A program made the position numbers and the translations under genes. This document shows positions 1 through 12,194 of a stretch of DNA of 64,000 nucleotides, piece after piece; the stretch's first letter is position 1; each line of letters opens with the position of its first letter. Source of the DNA: Heracleum sosnowskyi (taxonomy: Eukaryota; Streptophyta; Magnoliopsida; Apiales; Apiaceae); the NCBI GenBank assembly GCA_030848705.1, contig CM061244.1:111587111-111651110 (forward strand), in the 5' to 3' direction. The notes below the pieces were generated by a model. That model was not told the origin of the DNA and searched no databases. It was given only the letters and a program-made list of their open reading frames with translations.

Positions 1-889
1 CAGTTGAGTTTCTTTATTTCTAAAAACAACTTTTTATTTATACATAAAACACAAGAGATCATTATCTAAATCGAATAATTCTAAAAATTAAGGAAAAAGA
101 AACTTTTAATAGTAATACCTGGGACATAATTTTTTTTGTGAATTTAATCATTACGTTCATCTCACTGCTCAATAGTTTTCAAATATCTTGTTTAACGATA
201 TCTTTTTTTGTATGGATACCTTTTATCTTCCAATTATAAATGCATAGCTAGAAGGAAAAAATATAGAGGACTAAGAAATTAGCTCAATATCGTACAAAGT
301 ATGGATAATTTAAATATTGTAAGTCTATTCATGAATTAACTAACCCTACAGGAGATAAATAGTTAAATTCATTTGGGAATATTTAAATATAATAAGGTAA
401 GTCATGAATAAAGAATTAATATAACAGGACAAATATAATTGAATTCCATTTATGCCCATGTGATCGGTGATGTAAACATTCAAACATTTTCTATGAAATT
501 GATTCGCATGCAGATGGGAACAACTTAGAATGCTGAAAAGTGAATTTACCTCTAGACAACTTGTACTAACAAAAACTTGGCATGCTGAAAAGTAAATTTA
601 CCTGTCCACAACTTGTATTCGATTAGTAACTTTTTTGTACTTGGGTGATGGACAATGATCACTTCATCGGTAATAATGACGTACAATCATATTCGTTGGT
701 GTTTCATAGTGTAAGTTCAATTTACCAAGACACTAAGTTTAAAAAAGAATTAGAAATACAATAAGAATAAAAATTTCAGATGGCCTAAACTACAAATTAC
801 ACTTACTATAATTTGTTTATGTTGTGATCTTATTGTAACTCGTCCGGCATGGAATATCTATTACATGATATAATATAATAATATAATAT
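1..889. other. AT-rich intergenic DNA, no gene seen
   Basis: No ORF of note and no terminal-repeat structure. One short direct duplication is visible near 530-615, where a phrase containing gctgaaaagt and aatttacct occurs twice about 50 bp apart. Otherwise nothing recognisable. Confidence 0.6.
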
Positions 890-1660
890 ATTTTGGTACA
901 ATAGTAATGTAATTTAATAATAATGTAATATATTCGTACAATAACAATATAATTTATTGTAGATTTAAATTAGATTATTATTAAAAACAACATAGAATTT
1001 TATGTGAAATAAGTGTTTAGGGTACAATAACAATATAATCTATTTTAGATTAGATAATTTTTTTTTTAATTTCAAAACAACATAGAATTAGTTTTTTCTT
1101 AAAAAAAATAGAATTTTATATGAAATAGGAGTTTAGAGTACACTAATAATATAATCTATTCAGATTAGATAGTTATAGTTTTTTTAATTTAAAAACAACA
1201 TAAAATTCTATAATAATATATAATATATGAGTACAACATTGAAGTAGCAAGTATGTAGTAAATTTATACTTTAAAATTTTTTTTGATACGAATGTTTAAA
1301 TTTTATGGCTTAACTATCCATCGCATGTGATCATAGATAATATTGACATATGTATATCAATGTTATGACAATGGCAAAGAAAAAAGGTAACCTTTTATCA
1401 TGCAGATTTTTAATTGCTTGTATGTGCAAGACGAAAAGTCAAAAATAAAATATTATTTTTTGTAAGACGAAAAAGTCGAAATAATAATAGAATTGTTAGA
1501 AGATTGGTGAAAGTAGAGGATTGAATAAAACAAAAATAATTTAAAAACAATATAAAGTTCTACTACGTGAAATAGGAGTTTAGGATATAATAATTATACT
1601 ACATGAAATATAAGTTTAGGATATAATATAATATATTTTAAAATAGATAATTATATTATT
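890..1660. repeat. Diverged AT-rich tandem repeat array
   Basis: A phrase of the form aacaacatagaatttta, then tgaaataggagtttag, then a run of ataatataat and a block like agattagataatt, recurs at about 990, 1,075, 1,190 and 1,545-1,640. Spacing is irregular (about 80-120 bp, with one longer gap) and the copies differ by small indels, so it looks like an old minisatellite-like array. No coding potential is seen. Confidence 0.5.
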
Positions 1661-1754
1661 TTTTTAAAGATAAATTAGGGGTGAAACCAAAAAAAAGTGT
1701 GAACCAAAAAAAGTGCCAACCAAATTTGGTACCATGTTTCCCTTATTAATTATA

Positions 1755-3080
1755 TCTTTATATATAATTGGTGTAAAGGGGTTTATGTGGTATGGTATGA
1801 CGTGGTCGTAAGCTCCTACATTTTAGTTTTAAGTGGTACATTTTAGTAAACAACATAACTAAAAACAAAATAATTAAATATGTATATCAAAAAGTTAAAA
1901 TCAATGAAACATCTTTTATATGTATAACTTATGACTTTTGATTTTAAGCAATTTAAGTTATAAACAATAATTTTAAATTTACCCAAACAAGCTCATACTC
2001 CCCCATAGAAAAGGGAAAATAATTTAAAATAAGATTTAAATATAAAATAAAGGTTAGATATAATTAACATTATAATCACCATGCTCCAACAAATATTTAA
2101 CATTTTGAAACAAAAAATCACTAAAACAAAGAATACAATTATAATTAATTATAATGAAGATCAAACAATGATCTTTAAAAACTAAAAAGTTATATAAATA
2201 TTATCTATAATCAGAAAAGATAAATCTTGAAATTAATAATCAACAAATTATGATCAAGATTTAGCTAAAAACAATTAAAGATAAATTTTTAAATGATATT
2301 AAATATATTAGCATATGTATTACTTTAATGTAAATTAGTTTAATTTACAAATATGCCTCTTATTTTTAATTTAAAATAAAACAAAATCTCAATTTGTATG
2401 AAATTCAAATTATTAAATAGAAAGATAACTAAAATGTCCTATAATCATTATAAATGAACAAGAAATTAAAGATAAAACTTAAATCTAAATATGAGTTAGA
2501 TATGTTTAACCTTGTGATTAATAATATAATTACAACAAAAATAAAATAAAAATAATAACTATAATAATAAAAAATATTGGTGTTTAATTCTTTCAAAAAA
2601 ATTAAGAAAATGATAACTATAATACAAAAATAATTAATGTATGACATGGTATGATCGGTATATCTTTAGCTATATAATATTTTAAGAAAAAAATAAGTAT
2701 ATGAATAAAATAATTAAAGTAAATAAATAACAAACTAAATTAAATAAAAAATGTTAACAGATAACTTGATATAAGACAAACAATAGCAAACTAAAATTAT
2801 CAAAGTTAAATTTAGGAAAATAATAAATGATTACAAACAAATAGTGATTTTAAAAATATAAAAATAAAAAACAAGTATCATTTCAAAAATACAACATAAA
2901 CTAAATAAATATATGTGAAATTTATATGTTTTCAAGTTTGGTTATCATTAAAAATTTATCAAGTTGAAATTAAATCAGAATAATACTTTTAGAAAAATTA
3001 AAAATAACAATTTAAACAAAATTAAAATATATACAAATGATATATAAAGCATCCCGTGCATTGCACGGGTTTAAATCTAG
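1755..3080 (+). mobile_element. Non-autonomous Helitron, both ends visible (about 1.3 kb)
   Basis: The 5' end begins with TC at 1,755 and continues as tttatatataattggtgt. The 3' end has a hairpin at 3,053-3,069 (arms CCCGTGC and GCACGGG around a 3-nt loop), a 7-nt spacer, and CTAG ending at 3,080. The flanks are A (1,754) and T (3,081), the insertion signature known for Helitrons. No Rep/helicase ORF lies inside, so the copy is non-autonomous. The 5' end matches the element at 41,297-41,829, which supports the assignment. The interior is AT-rich without recognisable captured genes. Confidence 0.7.
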
Positions 3081-4477
3081 TAAATTATAAATTATAGATA
3101 TAAAAGGTATAGCACTCCAACCATATGTTCTTAGCAAAAAAATATAGACAATCATTTTTTGGTTGCCTATATTTGTTGAACAAATGAAGCCCTTGTGTAT
3201 AATTTTACAAATATAAATAAGACCAGGAGTATATGTCCTTACCCTTAACAAAAATATTTCATAATCATTATAACCAAGTCAAGTATTTTTACCTTTTGCA
3301 ATGCTCTAATACAAGTTTCTAGTGATTTTTTATTTAATGCTTTCTCTACTTTTTTTTTAATTTTAATTTTGATAGATTGAACATATTGTTTTATTTATTT
3401 TAAAACTATTCTGTTCTACTATGTGTTTGAGATAAAAACAAGGTCGTATAAAGTCGGAATCGATCCAACTCGGTTTAGTTCAGGAAAAATGAGTACTAAA
3501 AAATTGAGAGTACTCGAAATGATTACTTGAACGACTAATATGATATTATATTCATAATTTTATTAAAATTATTAAAATCATATGTTATTTACTAATAATC
3601 CAATATAAATATTAAAATTATACTTAATAATATTTTTAATAATGTACTGACAACATAAATGTTAAAATATTAACATTATTTACATAATAATTTTATCAAT
3701 ATAACTAAAAATAAGTTATGATGATCAAATATATGTAATTTTTTGGTTATAAAAAAAATGCAATTTTGTGACAACACTTAGAGTGACAATAAAAAATTGA
3801 ATAATTCAGAATCAGATTTAACTCCGAGTTTGACCGAATTATATAAATTTTGGATTTTGACGCAAATCGACGTGACTCGGATCCAATCATACCTTATAAA
3901 CGAAAACTCGTTCTGACCCCTAAGTAATTTTTAGAACACCTAATAAAAATAGTTCCAAAGCCTATATTAAATTTCTTATCAATTCTTTTATCCTGTCATA
4001 ATTATTTTATTATTTTTTATAAAGCATATTGACCAAGTATTTCAATTCCAAATACCAAAATAGTGGTTGATTAATGTTCTAAGCTAGTAGTTATTTTTTG
4101 CAAATATTTTAGTATAAAATTAGAACAATAATTTGCACAAATTCAAATATATAAGATGATCTGGTGGTATAACTAAACTAATTATGTATACAAAAATCAC
4201 TTGTACTATCACTTGTACTACGAATCAATTTTTTTTTAAGGAGTACCACGAGGCGTTGATGCCATAATTTAGACTTCATATCGTACTAAATACTTGGTGA
4301 TTGTAAAGTTTAATTTGATATTTTTAAAAGCATATTTAAAATCTCTTTGTTGCTCCCTTTGTTTTTGAATATTTGACGCATTGACTTTTAGCACATGTTT
4401 TGATTACCTAATAAAAATTATTGTTTATCATTAAAAAAATTTGAATTAAAATTTTGATTGTATATTTTTATTCACAA
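3081..4477. other. AT-rich intergenic DNA, no gene seen
   Basis: No gene. Around 3,450-3,530 and 3,780-3,920 there are less AT-rich stretches with words such as ccaactcggttt and gactcggatcc, similar in flavour to the stretch near 35,560-36,060. They may be fragments of one unknown dispersed repeat. A segment near 4,190-4,350 is repeated near 9,865-10,015. Confidence 0.5.
4196..4350 (+). repeat. Dispersed direct repeat, copy 1
   Basis: About 150 bp containing cacttgtactacga, then ggcgttgatgccataattt, then tcgtactaaata and aaaagcatatttaaaa. The same words in the same order occur at 9,870-10,015 on the same strand. The two copies bracket a Helitron-rich stretch. Class unknown. Confidence 0.6.
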
Positions 4478-4520
4478 CTAGGTTACTAACCCGCGCTTCG
4501 CAGCGGCATTAGAATATATT
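4478..4520 (-). mobile_element. Helitron 3' terminus on the minus strand
   Basis: On the minus strand a GC-rich hairpin (CCGC, bulged T, GC, loop GAA, GC, GCGG; plus-strand 4,491-4,506) is followed about 9 nt later by CTAG ending at 4,478. The next minus-strand base is T, as expected for Helitron insertion between A and T. The hairpin differs from the CCCGTGC type elsewhere in the window, so this is a different subfamily. The matching 5' end, which would lie to the right, was not identified. Confidence 0.5.
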
Positions 4521-5644
4521 TGTTAAGAAAAAGAATATTAGAATAAAAATTGTGAAATAAATATCTACAAAATTATTTAAATTATCAAATAAAATATATT
4601 CTATAAAATTTGCATTTGGGTAGGTAATATTATAAAGTATTTACATATTCCTTTTGTTTATATAGTTTGATTTTTTATTTTCTTGGACCGATACCATTGT
4701 CATATATATATAAAAGGAAATTTATATTGATAAAAAATACTAATTATTTGTAATAATAAAAATTTAAATACTTAAATATAAATTTTTTTTAGTCATTTTA
4801 TCTTTAATATGAAGATTTATTATGTATGTTAAAAGAATATGTTTAAACCCAAAATTTTGGATTTTGAAATAAATTTGTTGGGGCTTAAAGTAATTTTTTA
4901 ATTTAAGTTGAAATTTTTTTGTTTGTGTAATAACTTAGAAAATGACTTAAAGTTAAAAAAAAATAGTTTAAAATCAAAAGTTGGTAGGAGGTACTTTTTT
5001 GAATGACTTATTTTATTTTAAGGTATTTATTTGATAAAAGTTAATATCATCACTCAAATGCATTATTTATCAAATTTAATTTAATTTAATTGTTACAATT
5101 TTAATAACTCATTAGTTTATCATAATACAAAATTACCCAAACAGATATATTAACTTAAAATTTTACTTTTTACTTATAACTTTAAGTAACTTTAAATCAT
5201 AAGCAATAATTTTAAGTTTAGCCAAAAGGGCTCATAATTATATAAAAAAAAATTGATCGCTTCAAAAAATTATACAAAATAAAATTGAGAATGAAAATAA
5301 AAATTAACATGTTTTGATTATACAAAAATTAGTTGATTTTTTTTTTTTGTTAATAGATTTTTTTCAATAATAAAGAAGCCATAGAAATAACTTAATAATC
5401 AAGGGATAAAATACAACACCTAAATTAAGGTATCCCTAATTAATTAATTAATATAGTATAGGAAGGAGAGATTCCAATAGTTGTCTGTACGTCCTTGAAC
5501 TCATTGTTACTTTTTGTTCATACAATGAGTTTCAGTGTGATGTTTTCCGGTGCCTTTATTTTATTTTATAATAGTTTGTTCATTCGTTATTTTTTTTATT
5601 TTTCTGACTTAAATTGTTTCGGCTGTTAAATTTTAGATCCAATC
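4521..5644. other. AT-rich intergenic DNA, no gene seen
   Basis: No gene. A 9-bp perfect inverted repeat, ACTCATTGT at 5,499-5,507 and ACAATGAGT at 5,522-5,530, surrounds a 14-nt loop; its significance is unknown. If the minus-strand Helitron ending at 4,478 is complete, its body lies in this stretch. Confidence 0.5.
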
Positions 5645-6440
5645 TACAAATTCGAAAATAATAAGGAAGTTGTAATTTTCAAAATCAAATAAAGTTCTAT
5701 AGTTTGAAAATAATAAAAGAAAATTCTATCAAGATTGAAAATAATAAAAAAGAAAATTGCAATTATTAACATAAGAGCCTACAAATTCGAAAATAATAAG
5801 GAAGTTGTAATTTTCTAAATCAAAGAAAGTTCTATCAAGTCCTACAAATTCGAAAATAATAAGGAAGTTGTAATTTTCTAAATCAAAGAAAGTTCTATCA
5901 AGTTTGAACATAATAAAAGAAAGTTTTATCAAGCCTACAAATTCGAAAATAATAAGGAAGTTGTAATTTTCTAAATCAAAGAAATTTCTATCAAGTCCTA
6001 CAAATTCGAAAATAATAAGGAAGTTGTAATTTTCTAAATCAAAGAAAGTTCTATTAAATTTGAAAATAATAAAAGAAAGTTCTATCAAGTTTGAAAATAA
6101 TAAAAGTGTAATTTTTCAATTTCCTTCCTACAAAATCGTTCGAAAATAATAAGGAAGTTGTAATATTCTAAATCAAAGAAAGTTCTATCAAATTTGAAAA
6201 TAATAAAAGAAAGTTCTATCAAGTTTGAATATAATGAAAGTGTAAATTTCAATTTCCTTCCTACAAAGTCGTTCGAAAATAATAAGGAAGTTGTAATTTT
6301 ATAAATCAAAGAAAGTTCTATCAAATTTGAAAATAATAAAAGAAAGTTCTATCAAGTTTGAATATAATAAAAGTGTAATTTTCAATTTCCTTCCTACAAA
6401 ATCGAAAATAATAAAGGAAGTTGTAATTATTAAAATAAAA
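5645..6440. repeat. Minisatellite-like tandem array (63-bp and 133-bp units)
   Basis: The phrase tacaaattcgaaaataat, then aaggaagttgtaatttt, then tcaaagaaagttctatca starts at about 5,645, 5,780, 5,843, 5,936, 5,999, 6,129, 6,262 and 6,395. Spacings are about 135, 63, 93, 63, 130, 133 and 133 bp, so a 63-bp monomer and a 133-bp compound unit coexist. Because 63 is a multiple of 3 and the unit has no stop in one minus-strand frame, an open frame coding for repeated FDLENYNFLIIFEFVG runs through it. I read that as a by-product of the repeat and not as a gene. Confidence 0.75.
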
Positions 6441-7348
6441 AATTGTGAAAAATTGAGAAAATTAAAAAAATAGAACGGGGCGATTCTAGAGCGCCACCTC
6501 ACCGCCCCCGTCTTCTCCTTTATATAAGTATATTGATTTTTTTAAAAAAATAATAATAATTTTAACTATACTGTCAAAGCACTAAAATATGTGTAGAGGG
6601 AGTAATTGATAAACCGTGTATTTAGTCCCGATAAACTAATAAATCTTGATGATCTTTCCAAATATATTCATAAATTTTATATTTTTTTGGATTTCATGCG
6701 CATAAATTCACAATATTGTCCTTATAAACTTAGAATGTCGCATGTATTTTCAAATTCGAAAATTTTGATCTAAATTTCACTCTTCCAATATTTTTTATGA
6801 TTCGTCCTCTACTTGTATGTAGACCTGGTGATTAGTTCGTGTGGTGTATTTTTCTGTGTATTTTCGTGTTTCGTGTATCTAAATGCTAAATTCAAAACCA
6901 TCCATTTCGGGTTCGTGTAATTTCATTTATCTTCGTGTTGTGTACTTTTTGCGTCGTGTTTTTGTGTAATTTTAAATAATAATAAGAATAAAAATAAATA
7001 AGTAAATGTATTGAAATATTAAAATTTTCGGTAATAGTTTTACAAATATGTATTATATATATATTTACATAATATTTACAAATAATATTATAAATTTATG
7101 TATAATCACATAAACAAATGTTAAATATCTAATAAAAATATTAAAATATCTAATATAAATAGTAATTTATAAATATTAATTTATTTATTTCATGTAATTC
7201 ATTTCTTGTCGTGTACTTGAAGGTAAACATAAAGAAACACTAAATCCCCCTCATGTATTTTCGTATTCGTGTACTAAAAATGCAAATTTAAACACTAAAT
7301 TTTTGTATTATTTCGTGTCAAAAATTAATAGATCTATTTGTATGATAT
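6441..7348. other. AT-rich intergenic DNA with a cgtgt-rich unknown repeat
   Basis: No gene. Between about 6,825 and 7,320 the words cgtgta, ttcgtgt and aaatgc(t)aaattcaaa recur, as in a degenerate dispersed repeat. I cannot assign it to a class. Confidence 0.4.
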
Positions 7349-8258
7349 CTATACTATTATATTAAAGACGAAACATTGAAAGTTTTGTAGTCTGGTCATG
7401 AAAGTTTTTGTAGTCTGGTCACTCCATTCATAGCCGTTAGATATTTTTGATCAAATCATTGAGAACCGTTAGATAAAATATTAAAATTAGTATATAGAAT
7501 ATCTTTTATATTTTTCCTAACTAAAACATCTCATTTTCCAAAAATATCACAGACAGTTTAATTTAATAAAATAACATAATAAGGTTATAATTGCTAATAA
7601 ATAACTCATTACCATTTTTAGCCAAAGTGTATATTCTTTTTTATATTTTCTAACTAAAATTTCTACTTTTCTATTTTTTCTAAATAAAACCTCTAGTTTT
7701 CCAAAAATATCACGAATAGTTCTATTTAATAAAATAAAATAATAATATTATAATTATTAATGACTAACCGATTAGCTTTTTTTCCAAAACATATTTTTTT
7801 TATATACTATTATATTAAAGACGAAACATTGAAAGTTTTGTAGTCTGGTCATGAAAGTTTTTGTAGTCTGGTCACTCCATTCATAGTCGTTACATATTTT
7901 TGATCAAATCATTTAGAACCGTTAGATAAAATATTAAAATTATTATATAGAATATCTTTTATTTTTTTCCTAACTAAAACATCTCATTTTCCAAAAATAT
8001 CACAGACAGTTTCATTTAATAAAATAACATAATAAGGTTATAATTGTTAATAAATAACTCATTACCATTTTTAGCCAAAGTGTATATTCTATTTTATATT
8101 TTTTAACTAAAATTTCTACTTTTCTATTTTTTCTAAATGAAACCTCTAATTTTCCAAAAATATCACGAATGGTTCTATTTAATAAAATAAAATAATAATA
8201 TTATAATTAATAATGACTAACCGATTAGCTTTTTTTCCAAAACATATTTTTTTTATAT
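7349..8258 (+). repeat. Tandem duplication of a 452-bp Helitron-like 5' segment
   Basis: Copy 1 (about 7,354-7,805) and copy 2 (about 7,806-8,257) both begin with actattatattaaagacg, followed by aaacattgaaagttttgtag, and end in a run near ccaaaacatatttt. They differ by scattered substitutions. The first copy is preceded by TC at 7,349 (tctatactattatatt), which resembles a Helitron 5' terminus. Neither copy shows the 3' hairpin plus CTAG, so these are truncated or only 5'-related copies. Confidence 0.65.
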
Positions 8259-8347
8259 TTTCTAACTAATATTTCTCTTAACTAAAACCTCAAAAATATC
8301 ACGGGTTATTTCATTTAGTAGCATAAAATACTAATATTATGAATATA

Positions 8348-8996
8348 TCTCTCTATCTATATATTATATTATCAAAGATGAAACATTGAAAATTTTTGGT
8401 ACCTGTTTTTTTGTACCTATTTTTTGATACGATATTTGACTTATTTAATTGTTTATTTAATTATTATAATCAGTTACTCTTTCAATTAAATTATATTACC
8501 ATATTTTTCTTAAAAAATCAGGGGCAATTTCCTTTTCAGCTAAAACATGTTATTTTTTCTATTTCATTTGCTAAAATCCTTCATTTTTCAAATATATCAC
8601 CAGAAAACCCTTACATATTTACTTTAAAATCTATTTTAATACTTTTATTTGACAATTACATTTTTCAACTAAAACATGTCACATTTTCTATTTTTCTTAC
8701 TAAACCCCCTCTTTTTTCAAAAATATCACAGGCAAATCATTACTTTTATATTTTAAAATTCAACGAAAACACGTTACTTTCTATTTTTATTACTAAAATC
8801 CCTCCTTTTCCAAAATATCACGGACAACCCGTTACTTATTTATTTTAAAATTCATTTTAATACTTTTAATTATTTTAAAATGTTTAAAACGCCTACTAAT
8901 TTTTTTTTACTAAATGCAATTAATAAAATATAAAATATAAATAATAAAATTAACAATTATTAAAAACAACTCGTGCATCGTACAGATTTTAAGCTA
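8348..8996 (+). mobile_element. Helitron-like unit 1 with internal repeats
   Basis: It starts near 8,348 with tctctctatctatatatt, then tatcaaagatgaaacattg. Its right end has a weak hairpin (8,971-8,984) followed by ttttaagcta, a degenerate version of the hairpin-CTAG ending at 9,857. The interior repeats a phrase of about 120-140 bp: ctaaaacatg, ttactttttctattttt, tccaaaaatatcac, then tattttaaaatctatttta. The open frame at 8,396-8,848 (plus) is low-complexity F/L/N/S-rich sequence from this repeat and is not a gene. Confidence 0.45.
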
Positions 8997-9857
8997 TATT
9001 ATTAAAGACGAAACATTAAAAGTTTGGTAGTCGGATACGGTCAATACTTAATGATTTTACTTAATTACCCTTACTTATTTTTTGTTTTAAAACTATCACT
9101 AAATAATAACATTATTTATAATCAATTACCTTTTCAGCTAAAATACATTACCTTTTTTTATTATTTTTTCTTACAAAATCCTCTCTTTTTCTAAAAAAAA
9201 CACGAGCGGTTATCTTTTTTAACAAAAACATGCTACTCTTTCTATTTTTTCTTACTAAAATCCCTCATTTTTCAAAAATATCACGGACAAATCCTTACTT
9301 ATTTATTTTAAAATCTATTTTAATACTTTTAATTATGTTACTTTTTCTATTTTTTCATTTTCTAAAAAACTTATTATTAAATAATAACATTTTTATAACC
9401 TACTACCTTTTTAGCTAAAATACATTATCTTTTCTAACAAAATCTTCTCTTTTTCTAAAAAAATCATGGGCAATTACCTTTTTCAACTAAAAGGGGTTAC
9501 TCTTTCTGATTTTTCTTTACTAAACCCCTCATTTTCCAAAAATATTCCGGACAAATCCTTACTTATTTATTGTGAAGCATATTTAAATACTTTTAATTAC
9601 GAACACTTACCTTTTCAGCTAAAACATGTTACTTTTTCTATTTTTCCTTACTAAGACCCCTCCTTTTCCAAAAATATCACGGGCAAACAGTTATTAATTT
9701 ATTTTAAAATCTATTTTAATACTTTTAATTATTTAAAAAAGTTTAACACGCCTACTTATTTTTTTTAGCAAATGCAGCTTAATAGAATATTAAAACATAA
9801 ATAATAAAAATAATAATTATTAATAATAATCCGTGCATCGCACGAATTTTAAGCTAG
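8997..9857 (+). mobile_element. Helitron-like unit 2 with internal repeats
   Basis: It begins directly after unit 1 with attattaaagacgaaacatt and ends with a hairpin at about 9,830-9,845 (core CGTGC/GCACG), the spacer attttaag and CTAG ending at 9,857, followed by T. The interior carries three or four more copies of the phrase found in unit 1, with lines such as cctccttttccaaaaatatc. The head-to-tail arrangement suggests tandem insertion or unequal exchange. The 5' TC is not clear for this unit, so its left limit is approximate. Confidence 0.5.
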
Positions 9858-11072
9858 TATTTTGTATTCGTAAATCACTTGTACTACGAGTCAGTTTGTT
9901 TTCAAGGAGTACATGAGTCGTTGATGCCATAATTTAGACTTGATATCGTACTAAATATTTGGTGATTTTAAAATTTAATTATCTTAAAAGCATATTTAAA
10001 ACCTCTTTTGTTAGTTTAGAGAGTACCTGACATTTAAACTCAGGGCAAGGAGTGTTAAAGAAAAGAGACAGTTGGATTGTCCAATGGACAAAATCTAGGG
10101 TTGGTATTTTAGGGATGCGTTGTCGACATATAATTGGTTAAAGATCTGCACATCCGTTAATATCTGGAGGATATGAGGCAACAGTGGTTCTTGCACAAGT
10201 TACCGTGCACTTTCACTGTTTTATCATCGTACTATATTTGTATTATTACCCTGTTTGCAACTGACTCGTCACTCTCTCTCCCCCCTCTTTTTCACTGTTG
10301 ACGGCGCCCAATACTGTAGAAACTCACTTGTGCATTCAAATTTAGGCAAATATGCAAACTAAATATATTATTGAAACGTGAAAACTCAGTTTAAATTCTC
10401 AAAATAATTTTTTTGCTAGCAGGACTGTCTAACACCACACTTCGGTAAGTGCCTAGGTCGATGATAATTTAATTTTTTTTTTATGCGTTATTTAAGATAA
10501 ATTCAAATATCCGTATTCATATCCAAATGTCGAAGTATATATAAAAGAACTAAAAAGTCCCAGTAATTGAGACCAAAAGAAGAGTAGTTACATAGCTTAT
10601 GATGAAACAGGAAAACTACTGGTGTAAAACCTACAACTCGTCAAGACCAATTTAAGTATATTTTACAACAATCTTGTTTTGCTTAATTATTTATTATAGT
10701 ACAAACTTGTTTACGCACTATATATATTCACTTGTCAACTACAGAATGATGAGTAGTGAAACAACGTATGCATGTCACATAGATACATACTTATATGTTA
10801 TGCATATTAAGCATATATGTCTTGTCAAAAATAAGGGAACGGCTCAGAAGAGTTCTGGAATTTTGTCGTGGGAAACAGGATATGTATCTTGGAATATTTG
10901 TAATTTTGAACTAATATTAATCCAATAAATTCATATTATATATATATATATGACGGTTCAACGAGGAACTCATTTATTTGAGTAACCTAGTAACTCAAAA
11001 CTAAACTGTTGAATTGAGAGATAAATCAAGATGTAAGTTTATTGTGTACATGTGAGAAGTTATGTAACTTAA
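9858..11072. other. Intergenic DNA left of element A, no gene seen
   Basis: 9,865-10,015 is copy 2 of the dispersed repeat at 4,196-4,350. The stretch 10,270-10,310 is locally GC-richer (gttgacggcgcccaat) but I cannot assign it. The plus-strand frame at 10,674-10,928 (84 codons) has no recognisable protein features. The last five bases, 11,068-11,072 (CTTAA), are the left target site of element A. Confidence 0.5.
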
Positions 11073-12178
11073 TGATGTGTAAAAATAATGTAAACTGCAA
11101 GCGCACTTCAGTTGTAGCAATCACAGATCGATCCACAGAGACTATGTATTTTCGAAACCCTAACAAATAACTCAGGCGAACTAGACAAATAAGATTTGAG
11201 TTGAGATTTGTTTAACCTAATTAAAAATTAAAATCAAATATGGAAAACCTAGGAATCTGAATCCATTAATCAATCACAATTAATATCGACTCGCCCTAAA
11301 ATCAATTCTCTTTCCTTCACAAATAAGATATATCAATTAACGAGACAATCATATACTATGAAACTTGTTATCTAACAATAACCCATCAAAACTTCATGGA
11401 GCAAGCATAGGCTATGAAAAATAAATTCGGTAACAATAATATATCAAAATCACTTTGTCAATTGAACAATTAAGCACCAAGAAAAATTATGAGAACCAAT
11501 TAATAGGAACAAGAAGATATCAACAATAATTAAATTAACTTCATCTTCATCCTAGGGCAAGAGATTTAGCTAGACATAATTATAAAACAAGTAAAACAAA
11601 TAATGTGTAATATTTGGTACGTGTAAGGTGAATCAGGATATTAATTAATATTAATATTATAAAGAAAACATGCATGCAAACGAATCAGGTGGTATAAATT
11701 TAATAAACTAATCCTAGTAATCTAACTGAATCACGTGAATGAATTTGACAAGGGACAAAAACAATTGAATCAAAGCATAAACGAGACAGCCAAATAAAAA
11801 GCAAAGAACGAAACAGAGCAAAAACAGAGGAGAGAATTAACAAAGTACTAGCTTCTATAAAATTCCAGGTGTCTCAAATACAAAAAAGGAGATCTATATT
11901 TATAGGAAAAATAATGGGCTTGGGTTCTTTGACTACAAATCGGATTCTGGAAATATTTCCTCAATTCCTTTTTCTTCTCCGATAAGTTTTCCAATTTTTC
12001 TCCAATTTCCTTTTGACTTCAAGTATTTCCATCTCCTTGCCTTTTTCACATTTTTCTGCTTGAAATATGATTTTATTTATTTTCCTACAAAACAAAAGAA
12101 AACAATTTATTAAATAATAAAATTACGAAAACAAACATAAAATAGGTATTAAAAATGTATTAAATTATGGACCTATCA
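11073..12178 (-). repeat. Element A 3' LTR (1,106 bp)
   Basis: It matches the right LTR base for base except for about five substitutions and a 4-bp deletion (agtg missing after gcaagcgcac). It begins TGATGTGTAAAAATAATG and ends GGACCTATCA on the plus strand, so TG/CA termini are extended to TGAT/ATCA. It is uninterrupted and served as reference for locating the B insertion in its partner. Confidence 0.95.
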
Positions 12179-12194
12179 AATGCCCCCATACCTA
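12179..12194 (-). other. Element A polypurine tract
   Basis: On the minus strand, ggtatgggggcattt lies directly upstream of the 3' LTR. A polypurine tract here primes plus-strand DNA synthesis. The same gtatgggggag-type word recurs inside the element near 13,873-13,884 and 14,045-14,056. Confidence 0.75.

Noticed and set aside
5729..6502. Three minus-strand frames with repeated FDLENYNFLIIFEFVG
   Set aside because: They are translations of a tandem repeat whose unit is a multiple of three; composition is that of the AT-rich repeat and there is no domain or start context.
5645..9857. Regular repeats suggesting a CRISPR array
   Set aside because: Repeat units are long, diverged and not separated by unique spacers of equal length, and the sequence is a plant nuclear genome.
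10674..10928. Plus-strand frame of 84 codons just left of element A
   Set aside because: No domain, no codon structure, AT-rich surroundings; consistent with a chance open frame.
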